Shown here: positions 55,501-64,000 of the stretch, in pieces | Position numbering within the stretch: position 1 is the first letter of the stretch | Layout of the letters: each line of letters begins with the position of its first letter | DNA from: Laburnicola sp. R22_1 | Lineage: Eukaryota > Ascomycota > Dothideomycetes > Pleosporales > Didymosphaeriaceae | NCBI GenBank assembly: GCA_014281115.1 | Contig: JACONQ010000001.1 | Location: 4,526,001 to 4,590,000, forward strand | Length of the DNA stretch: 64,000 nucleotides | Direction of reading: 5' to 3' | Translations under genes and position numbers: made by a program | The notes under the pieces: generated by a model | Told to the model about the DNA's origin: nothing | What the model saw: the letters and a program-made list of their open reading frames with translations, nothing else | Database searches by the model: none

Positions 55501-58500
55501 TGCTTTGGACACCCAGCTCGCCCTTGTAGCCGTCCAAATTGCGTTGCTGAACCTGTGGCAGTCTTGGGGCGTCAAGCCTTCAGTAGTCATAGGTCACAGC
55601 CTGGGCGAGTACGCTGCACTATATGCCGCCGGTGTCCTGACCATGGAAGATACCATCTATCTCGTAGGAGCCCGCGCACGCCTTTTGCTGGAGAAGTGCA
55701 CTGAAAACACTCACGCCATGTTGGTTGTCAAGGGTTCGGCTTCAGATGTCGAGACTACCCTTCAGGGTTCGCAGTACGAGATCGCCTGCTTGAACTCCCC
55801 GACTGAGACGGTTGTCGCTGGCACCGTTGAGCAGATCAACACTGCCGCTGCAGCTCTGAGCAAGGCAGGAACGAAGTCCACTCGCCTCAACCTTCCGTAC
55901 GCATTCCACTCGGCCCAGGTTGAGCCTATCCTCGATACGTTTGAAGAGCTTGCAAGCGCCGTCGTTTTCAGCGCGCCCAGGATCCCCATTATCTCTCCGC
56001 TACTTGGTGAAGTCGTCGAGGATGACGGTGTCTTCAATGCCTCGTACCTTTGCCGTCACGCGAGGGAGACTGTCAACTTTGTTGAAGCCCTTGAGACTGC
56101 CAAGTCGGAAGGTTTCGTCGCCGACAAGACCATCTTTGTTGAGGTTGGGCCGCACCCGATCTGCTCCGGTATGGTGAAGAGCACCTTCTCGCCGTCCGTC
56201 ATCACCGTGGGCTCCCTTAACAAGACCGAGGACTCATGGAAGAGCCTCTCCAAGTCTCTTGTCTCCCTGCACACGGTCGGTGTACCAGTCGACTTTAGCG
56301 AGTTCCATCGTGACTTCGACTCGGCCCACAAGCTTCTTGCTCTACCAACATACAGCTTCGACAACAAGAACTACTGGATCCAATACGTCAATGACTGGTG
56401 CTTGCACAAGGTGGAGCCTCGCACCACTGTCCAGAAGATCGAGAACGTTCAGCCCGCTGCACCTCCTCGGTCTAAGCTGACGACAAGCTCTGTCCACAGG
56501 ATTGTTTCGGAGAGCTACGATGGCACTACCGGCAAGATCGTGGCTGAGTCCGATGTAAGCGACCCTGTGTTCCGCGCTGCCGTTTCTGGTCACCAGGTCA
56601 ACAACACTAGCCTTTGCCCATCCTCCCTCTACGCCGACATGGCGCTTACCCTCGGTGACTATGCCTGGAAAGAGATCAATCCCGGCACCGCTGTTCCTGG
56701 TATCAGCTGCAACGATATGGAAGTCTTCAAGCCTCTCATTCTCAACAACCAGGCTGAAGGCCGTATCTTGGAGGTCACCACCGATGTTGATTTGAGCAAG
56801 GGCGAAGCCAAGCTTCGCTTCCAGAGCATTGATACCACCAAGAACAACCAGGTCACTCTCCACGCCAACTGTGTTGTCACGTACGAGGACGCCTCTGCGT
56901 GGACAAGCAACTGGAATTCCATATCCTACCTTCTTGAAGGACGCATTGAAACCCTCAAGGAGAGGTTAGCCAACAACAAGGCCGATAAGATGTCGCGTGG
57001 CCTCGCTTACAGACTCTTCTCCAGCTTTGTCGACTACAAGGCACCCTTCCAGGGCATGGAAGAGGTTATCATTGACGGAGCCAACTTCGAAGGTACATCC
57101 ACCGTCAAGTTCCAGACCACCGAAAAGGATGGCAACTTCCATGTCAGCCCCTTCTGGATTGACAGTTTGGCGCACTTGGCTGGCTTCATCCTGAACGGGA
57201 CCACTGCCATCGACACAAGCAAGTTCGTGCACATCTCGCACGGTTGGAAGGCGATCAAGTTCGCTGAGCCGCTCTCCAAGGACAAGACGTACAATGCCTA
57301 CGTCAAGATGCAGCAAACTAGTGAGGCCAACGTTATTGCTGGTGATGTCTACTTCTTTGAGAGTGGGAAGATCATCGGTGTGTGTGCCGGCCTCAAGTTC
57401 CAACGCATCCCCCGCACGGTGCTCAATACGTTCCTCCCGCCCTCGGGTGCTTCCGCCGCCGCCGTCAAGCCTGTCGCCGCCCCCAGGCCGGCCGCTGCTA
57501 GGCCCGTTGTCGCTGCTCCCAGGCCTGTTGTCGTAGCTAAGCCGGTTGCCGCTAAGCCTGCTCCCATCACTACCCAGCCTGCTAAGACCGCTGCCGTATC
57601 TGCCTCCACCGTCGTCGCCAAGGTCATGGATGTCATCTCGGCTGAATCTGAGTTGCCTCTGGTCGAACTCGGTGATGACTGTGAGTTCTCGAGCTTGGGG
57701 ATCGATTCTCTGTTGTCCCTTCAGATTCTCGGTAGACTTCGTGAGGGTGCTGACCTTGATCTGCCTCCGAATACTTTCATGGACTGCGAGACTGTCGGGG
57801 AGCTCAAGGACTTCCTGAACAAGACTTACGGCAGTGCTGGGGCTGAATCCGAGACTGAAGAGCCTGCTTTTGTTACTGATGACGAGGATACTTCAGGCAT
57901 CTCTACTCCCGCGTCGTCGTCTGACTTCGAAATGGTCAGGGCCGACTCTAATGGCAATGACCTGCTTCAGCTCTTCCGTGAGACGATTTCCGAACAGATG
58001 GGCGTTCCACTAGAGGAGATTGTCGGATCCAACGACCTCTTGTCTCTCGGTATCGACTCTCTAATGAACTTGACCCTTTGTGGTGTCCTGAGGGAGAAGA
58101 CCGAGATCGAGCTAGACTCTGACTTCTTCTTGACGCACTCTTCCGTCGACGCCATCGCCGAATTCCTCAGTCCCAAGGAGGCGCCCAAACCCGCCAAAGA
58201 GGCGCCCAAGAAGTCGAGCACCAAGTCCAGCTCCAAGGCTGCTTCTTCGGGCCCTACCCGCCGCGCTGTCTCCATCCTGATGCAAGGAAAGCCCCGCACT
58301 GCTACCAAGACGCTCTTCCTCCTCCCCGACGGCTCCGGTTCCGCGACCTCGTACGCCAGCATCCCCGCCATCGACGCCTCGGTCGCAGTCTTCGGTCTCA
58401 ACTGCCCCTACATGACGTACCCGACCGAATGGACCAACGGCATCTCGGGCGTCGCAACCATGTACCTCGAAGAAGTACGGCGCCGCCAGCCGCAGGGCCC

Positions 58501-59108
58501 CTACCACCTCGGCGGCTGGTCCGCCGGCGGCGTCATCGCCTACGAAATGACGCTCCAACTGCTCGCCGCGGGCGAAACCGTGGCCTCGCTCGTGCTCCTC
58601 GACTCGCCGTGCCCCATCGACCTCGAGCCCCTCCCCGCACGACTGCACGACTTCTTCGCCGAAATCGGGCTCATCGGCAGCGACGACGGCGCCAAGATTC
58701 CCGACTGGCTGCTCCCGCACTTTTCGGCTTCGATCCGCGCCCTCGACGCGTACAAGCCTGCTCCCATCCCGGGCAGCGCGGCGGGCCGTGCGCCCAAGGT
58801 GCTCGCCATCTGGGCCAAGCATGGCGTCTGTCGGTACGAGGATAGCCCGCGGCCGGCGGTTTTGGGCGACGAGAGTAAGAGTATGAAGTGGTTGTTGGAG
58901 AATCGGACGGATTTTGGGGCCAATGGGTGGGATGGGTTGTTGAGGGGGTGTGCGTTTCGGTTTGAGAGGGTGGACGGGAATCATTTTACGTTGATGAAGG
59001 CGAAGGAGCAGGTATGTTTTTTTTCTCTTCTTGTGATTCATGGCAGGTGTGGCTAACGTGTGTGTGCAGTTGAAGGTTATGGCTGAGGCGATTAGGGAGT
59101 TTGTTTAG
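52528..59108 (+). CDS. Non-reducing polyketide synthase, SAT-KS-AT-PT-ACP-ACP-TE
   Basis: Predicted 2138 residues in four exons: 52528-52808, 52865-53150, 53201-59011 and 59070-59108, with introns of 56, 50 and 58 bp. Landmarks: SAT (1-360; DQLPDTRGLIRRAQEAKKRT, GTGLGQLAAAAVA); KS with Cys541 (VDTACSSS), His676 (MHGTGTQAGD) and His720 (NIGHGEAAAG); AT with Ser989 (GHSLGEYAAL); PT with His1320 and Asp1510 (FWIDSLAHLAG); an Ala/Pro linker; ACPs with Ser1692 and Ser1809 (both LGIDSL); and TE with Ser1963 (GGWSAGGV) and His2117. At the usual SAT G-x-C-x-G site the central Cys is replaced by Gly114. The architecture matches THN/melanin, naphthopyrone and nor-toralactone synthases. With the SDR and scytalone-dehydratase-like genes in the cluster, a 1,3,6,8-tetrahydroxynaphthalene-type product is the leading guess. 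ATG 52528 gives the usual SAT N-terminus; an in-frame ATG at 52405 adds a non-conserved hydrophobic leader. Confidence 0.95.
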
Positions 59109-59380
59109 AGGGTGAGGGGTGGGGAGGTGGTGGGACGGGGTGGAGGAGGGCAAGTGTATGATGATGGGAGGAGGGGGTTGCAAATTGTTATGGAGTTGGG
59201 TGTGGGGTGCTTTCTTGGGGAAGAAAGAAGGCTTAGATTGGATTGGGAGGGGGGAAGAAGGGTGGGGTTTCTTGTATAGGTCTTTTTTTTCTTTTTTTTT
59301 TGGGTATGTGGTTGCTTGGGGTTTTGGGCGTGGAGAGGCGTTGGAGAGGGTTAGGGTAGATTTCATGAATTTTTTTTTCG

Positions 59381-59459
59381 TTTAGTAATTTATTGCTTTG
59401 TTTAGTAATTTATTGCTTTGTTTAGTAATTTATTGCTTTGTTTAGTAATTTATGGCTTT
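59381..59459. repeat. 20-bp tandem repeat, four units
   Basis: Four head-to-tail units of tttagtaatttattgctttg; the last has one internal change and a different end. It lies about 270 bp after the PKS stop. Confidence 0.9.
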
Positions 59460-60271
59460 ATTGCTCTTTTTCTTTTTTTTAGTTCTAGGTGCTTTGCTTG
59501 GGTGGGATGGGTAGGGTGTAGGTGTGGTGTGGTGTGATGCCAGTGTTGTGTAATATGCTATGCTGTGCTGTGTTGTAAGGTAGGTTTTGTGTGGTGTTAT
59601 AAAGGGGAGATAGGGTTAATTATGTGTTGTGTTATGTTGTGTTAGTTATTTACTATTTACTATTATGGAATTAGAGATATAGAGTTTTTAATATATGCAA
59701 GCGGGTAAGTGAGTGAGTCCCTGGCAACATTAACTGAAAAGAGATAATTAAGACGCAATATATATAATTAAACCTATATTCTTCTAATCTTATTTCTACA
59801 CAGCTTTATAAGTAAGTATAGTCCCTCTTATACCTAGGAGTAAATAGCTTACGTGTTACCCTAGGATTTATAATATAGAGAGCGTAATTTGTTAAATTTA
59901 AACCTACCCCGCGCCGTATTTCGCTACACTGACGTTGCGTTTTCTTTGTCGACCACTGACTGGGAACTTGTCCTACGATGAGGGTTGCCCTTCGCAAGAC
60001 AGTCCCGTCGCGTCCTCGGATGAGTGCCTAGGTGACTACTTTGATACATGAGATCCGTGGATCTAGACAGAGAGATACGATGTGTTCGGCGTGCGCGCGC
60101 CGTACGGGAGGCTGCCGCGAGGAACGGGTGGCCGGAGCTGCCGGAACGATGGCGTTGGAACGCTAGACCTGCCCCGGCAAACGGAAGCGAACATTGACAA
60201 GTGAGCCAGGGGCTCCCATGGCAACCGCCCGTTAAACGAACTATACGCATCGTGTTCGCAGCCTTCATATG

Positions 60272-60340
60272 AGGACGCACAAGGACGCACAAGGACGCAC
60301 AAGGACGCATAAGGACGCACAAGGACACACAAGGACGCAT
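60272..60340. repeat. 10-bp tandem repeat, about seven units
   Basis: Seven units of aggacgcaca with occasional c/t variation (aggacgcata, aggacacaca). No gene overlaps it. Confidence 0.9.
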
Positions 60341-61732
60341 AAAAGCCGCAATACCAAACAACAGTTTCAATATCTCATCTGTTCTGGCCACAGTGATCTT
60401 AATTCTTGACCGGTTCCCATTCGGGGTCGGTGCTCAGGAGGCTGACACGGACCCTGACATTCGCTTACCCCGGACTCGAGGAGCGGGCCATACAAAAGCA
60501 CGTGATATGTTGAGGCATTGAATTTGCAAGGGGTGCCCAGGATTCGTAATGCAAGAGCGATGGTATTCGGACCAAGTCAGAAACATGACCATTCAAGTTC
60601 CCGGTCCACCGCATCGCATTCCAGCTACAGTACAGAATTCAAACACGCGTGACAAATTACAAAAGTCATATTATCAGCGCTGGATTTCGAGCAGCGGTGA
60701 TGCACTTGTGCTTTGTATTCATCTTATTTCGAACTGGGAACTACGAGTTTGGAGCATTTATCCGCCTAAGCGCCTAGGCCTTCAAATGAAAACACCATGC
60801 ACAGTATATCCAAGCCGCCAATCAGTCCAACGTTCGCAAGCGTCTTGTCTTGGCCCAGAAACCAGGCCCACCCCTCCTTCCCGTTCCGGCGCCGCAGCAT
60901 TGGTACAGCAATTACGCTGGAGCCGGGCTGGAACCTTATATGTTGTTGGGAGCATACTTTACGGAGGGCCTGCTAATAATCATGGGGCCGGTTCAAGGCA
61001 GTAGACATACCAGGTGCAATATCGTGGATTTCCTGCGCGTTCGTTGGTCATGGGGACTCGATCGCGTGGCCCGGGTTCCTGGCTTTCCGATGGTCAGTGT
61101 TGAAGTCCATCGGCAGTTCGGGCTCTATCCGTAAACAAGTAGCACTTCGAGCGGCATCGTCACTTCTGTAGCTGGCCAGATACCTGCGCACTCCGACCAC
61201 GTCGATTCTTACTCTCAGTTCCAGCATTCGCATTCTAGACGGTAAAGCATGTTACAAATTGTAGCCCCGCTGAGCAGCCGACCCGAGACCCCTCGTAAGA
61301 CTTACACGTATCCACCCCATCCCGCACGGATGCTTGCCTGATCTTCGGTGGTCGCCGTCCATCTGAACTGGCTCGCCTAACAGAACTCCCCTGTCAGCCC
61401 ATATTATCAGGCTCGATACCCTGTGCCTGAAGCACCAACTTCCTTTTTCGACATAGTATATGCACGCTCAGCTCGTATTTCGTGAATTCGGCCGCTGGCC
61501 GCGGCGATCGTATTTCAGGGCTTGCAGTCGCTCACGGGGGGCGTTCAAGCGTGGCACTTTCTAACCCCTCGGACCTAGCTGCTGGCGCTGGCGGCTGTTA
61601 GAGACCCTCTGGCTTGCACTCTAACGAACGCCCGTTCTCTTTCCACAACTACGACACTGTCGTAGACGACGGATGTATCCCACGTATCGGTGATCGGCGC
61701 TCGACCGCGAAACCGTCTCCAGCACAGCGACG

Positions 61733-62260
61733 ATGGCACCAATCAACCAGAACGCGACGCCCCAGGAGCCGGCGCAGCCAGCCCACCCGACACCTACACC
61801 TACGGCGGCGAGCAACCCGCTGTCTTCTCCATCCGTCGTCCAAGCTGGCGAGGTGATGCTCGTAATCTCGCTCGTCCTCATCCTCCTCGTCGTCGTTTCC
61901 ATCGCCGTGCATTTCTACCTCAAGCGCACCAAACGCCGACGTCGCGTGCCCACCAAGACCAAGAAATGCGAGACAATCGCGTCGCAGCCCGAGGTGCAGA
62001 ATCAGGTGAACAAATTGGCTGAGGTGGAGGGCATCCCGCTTTGCGAGATGGGCGACTCGGAGCCGAGACACGAGATGGAGGATGCGGAGGTCCCGCAGAG
62101 ATATACCATGGTCGAGCCGGAGAGTCCGAGAGATCATCCCGTCTACGTTGTTAGTCCACTGGAGCCTTATCCTGAAGCTTGGCCTTTGTTCGGCGATATG
62201 ACGACTCGGGCGACGGCGCAGCCGGAAGCGGGTGTGCACGCGGCTTACCTGGCTCGCTGA
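61733..62260 (+). CDS. Small single-pass membrane protein
   Basis: Single-exon frame of 175 residues. A Pro/Thr-rich N-terminus of about 38 residues (PAQPAHPTPTPTAASN) is followed by one strong TM helix (VMLVISLVLILLVVVSIAVH), a very basic stop-transfer stretch (KRTKRRRRVPTKTKK) and an acidic, Pro-rich C-terminal tail. The positive-inside pattern predicts an extracellular or lumenal N-terminus and a cytosolic tail, like short fungal membrane-anchored signalling or cell-wall-sensing proteins, but I recognise no family. The ATG at 61733 has a reasonable context (cgATGGc). Confidence 0.65.
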   Translation: MAPINQNATPQEPAQPAHPTPTPTAASNPLSSPSVVQAGEVMLVISLVLILLVVVSIAVHFYLKRTKRRRRVPTKTKKCETIASQPEVQNQVNKLAEVEGIPLCEMGDSEPRHEMEDAEVPQRYTMVEPESPRDHPVYVVSPLEPYPEAWPLFGDMTTRATAQPEAGVHAAYLAR

Positions 62261-63039
62261 GGGAATTGATATGGGAGGGGGATATTACGTTACCATGATG
62301 TATAGGTGGATACCGTGTCGGATAGACAGTGCGGTGAAGCATCAACAAAATGATGCTTTGGAAGCCCTGCAGCTCAAGCATACAGTAAGCCGTCTTTATG
62401 AACTTTCACAAAGGCGAAGCTAACAAGCATAGGGCTTGCAATCCGCTGTAGAAATCCATGTAAGGCTTGCACGCGCAAGCCATCGTAGCGCGTGCGCATG
62501 ACGTGCCACCCGAGCCCGAGAGGCAAGAAGCGCCGTACCGTCTTGGAAAATCGATCGGATACATGCAAAGAAGGCCTAAGGGAAGATGACGCCGTCGTCG
62601 AGGATGGAAGAGGGAATCAGAAGAGCGATGAGAGACCTGAGAGTCTCTGCTCATGAGGCGATGTCCTATACTGGAGTGTAATCTACAAGCGGTCTCCGTA
62701 CGTTAGTGGGCAATACACCACAACCATCAACATGTCTGTGCATTAAGTGGAAACTCCCCACATTGAGAATTCAAGCCTCCGCAAGGCTCTCACGACGTGT
62801 CGTCTTGCACGCCATATATCCACCTCGTGCCTACGCTTGACGGTAGCCACACTCTCCCCCAAACCCCAACTCTATCGCCCAGTCATAACATCAGATGCTA
62901 CGAATCCATACCCCTCATACCCTCCCTTGCCCACCAGCTACCTCTCTCAAAACACAAACACAATCGCGCAAAATCGTGCATTAAAACCACCACGATTTCT
63001 ATCAACCACTCCGGCAACCATTGCTCGATCTCATGCGGC
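62261..63039. other. Intergenic, no gene seen
   Basis: No supported gene; the right half is C-rich on the plus strand. Confidence 0.45.
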
Positions 63040-63573
63040 CTAAGGGCTGCCAGGTTCTTCGCCAGAAACCTCTCCTGCCCAGGCAGGCTGGACCACTTTT
63101 GCCCCTGTGACTCTCTTAATGTCTTCAATAATTAAGTCAAAAGGAACCATGTATGAGACCATAGTAGCCGTGTTTGAGGCGAACCCTGGGGAGACGTCAA
63201 TCCATGCCCAATCGACACACCATCCAATCTGACTCATGGGCGTTTTTAGGGCTTCCCCTGCCTCCGTGGATTCATGAACAGTTTTCCATTTCTGGATTTC
63301 TTCTGGTGTGAAGCGGTTGTGGGCGACTGTGCGCCAACCAGACGATGCGTAGACTGTGCCCAAAGTCCGATCCGACATCATTGCTTTCTTGGTAGCCTCG
63401 GAAGCGTCTAGATGGTTCTGAAAGACGTTCTTCTGGGCTGTGGAGTTTGCCTGCTGGACGAGAGATTTATATCTTTTAATATCCCCCTCCGTCTTTTTCT
63501 CGAGTTGTGTGTGATCGCAATCTGATGGGCTCAGCGTTCCACCGGCGGATGCGTATGCGTCGGTGCAAGCCAG
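63040..63573 (-). pseudogene. Orphan open frame without a start; possible 3' exon or remnant
   Basis: A 177-codon minus-strand frame runs from just after a TTAG (a possible splice acceptor) at 63574-63577 to the stop at 63040. It begins LACTDAYASAGGTLSPSDCD and continues through a polar helical region (KKTEGDIKRYKSLVQQANST) to RTLGTVYASSGWRTVAHNRF and IGWCVDWAWIDVSPGFASNT. The last part recalls the C-terminal half of uncharacterised fungal proteins with serine-protease-like folds, but no catalytic triad can be assigned. No ATG lies in frame before codon 60 or so. An upstream exon between 63590 and 64000 could supply the start, or the gene may be truncated. Not a confident call. Confidence 0.35.
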
Positions 63574-63592
63574 CTAAGAGGATTGGGTTCGC

Positions 63593-64000
63593 TAATTCCT
63601 GGGTTCGAAGCATTCTCGGTATGGTGGGCTTGTTGAGAGTGGAGTGTAAGAGTTAATGACACCAGACTGGCTGCATCGTACCGCCCAATTTGCGGGATGC
63701 AGCTTCGGGTGACCTGGCAAGAGTATGGGCCTGTGACTAATGCTTGTACAGCCTTTGTTCTTATTCTATATCCTGGGGTAACACATTATACTGATTCCTG
63801 ACGACCTGAAGCTTTTGATTATTTCGGTTGCTTCCTAGCTGAAATCACAGATTCAAGTTCAAGATTGGAATTACAAGATCGTTAATGAGAGTATTTGTAA
63901 TATACAGTTTAAAGTCTCCGTTTCACATGCCATAATCTGCATAGATCATAACACAATTTCCGAAAGAAACCACTAGTAAGAAATTCAAAAGCTCTAAAAA
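63593..64000. other. Right edge, no gene assigned
   Basis: AT-rich end of the window. It may hold a 5' exon of the minus-strand frame. The dispersed TATCCTGG-type motif recurs at 63762-63784. Confidence 0.35.

Larger units (their letters stand above)
59109..61732. other. Low-complexity, gene-poor region after the PKS
   Basis: 2.6 kb with no supported gene. 59110-59700 is G/T-rich with GT-type microsatellites, 59700-59900 is AT-rich, and two short tandem arrays are listed separately. Confidence 0.5.

Noticed and set aside
31340..59108. Calling the cluster simply DHN-melanin
   Set aside because: The regulator is not Cmr1-type, the dehydratase has a changed residue, and many tailoring genes are present; the melanin reading is kept only as an alternative.
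60549..61134. Plus-strand frames of about 90-150 codons after the PKS
   Set aside because: No domain, no promoter or intron logic, and composition follows the local background.

Overview
The window reads as nuclear DNA of a filamentous ascomycete (Pezizomycotina, most likely a Dothideomycete; inferred, not proven). The evidence is short GT-AG introns of mostly 46-75 bp with CTAAC/CTGAC-type branch sites, eukaryotic housekeeping genes (nucleoporin Seh1, dolichol-pathway Alg7, Paf1-complex Cdc73, augmin subunit 6, isopropylmalate dehydratase), fungal MFS, berberine-bridge-type oxidases and a Zn2Cys6 regulator. Exon-intron models were built by hand; every multi-exon model listed as CDS closes in frame.

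Left part (1-31 kb). A divergent pair of DUF985 cupin paralogues (one secreted) is followed by an MFS transporter, HAUS6, an HD-domain nucleotidase and a secreted beta-propeller protein resembling TRI14. At 12.3-13.4 kb lies an unusual minus-strand locus: a TATA promoter, four repeated short introns, and exons built almost entirely from nine different DNA hairpins, with three TTAGGG units upstream. Housekeeping genes follow (SEH1/ALG7 divergent, LEU1, CDC73), then orphan genes (a possible chimeric GPI protein, a tiny Cys-rich protein, a CxxC protein).

Right part (31.3-59.1 kb). This looks like a polyketide biosynthetic gene cluster: medium-chain reductase, trihydroxynaphthalene-reductase-like SDR, scytalone-dehydratase-like protein, secreted bicovalent-flavin oxidase, aldo/keto reductase, AflR-like Zn2Cys6 regulator, O-methyltransferase, NmrA-like reductase, wax-synthase/TRI7-type membrane acyltransferase, cytosolic berberine-bridge oxidase, and a 2138-residue non-reducing PKS (SAT-KS-AT-PT-ACP-ACP-TE). 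The PKS with the SDR and dehydratase suggests a 1,8-dihydroxynaphthalene-like (THN/DHN) route; the two flavin oxidases, methyltransferase, acyltransferase and other reductases point to a decorated naphthalenone, quinone or dimer rather than plain melanin. The product is an inference.

The last 5 kb holds low-complexity DNA, short tandem repeats, a small single-pass membrane protein and an orphan open frame lacking a clear start. I saw no tRNA, rRNA, CRISPR or intact transposon.
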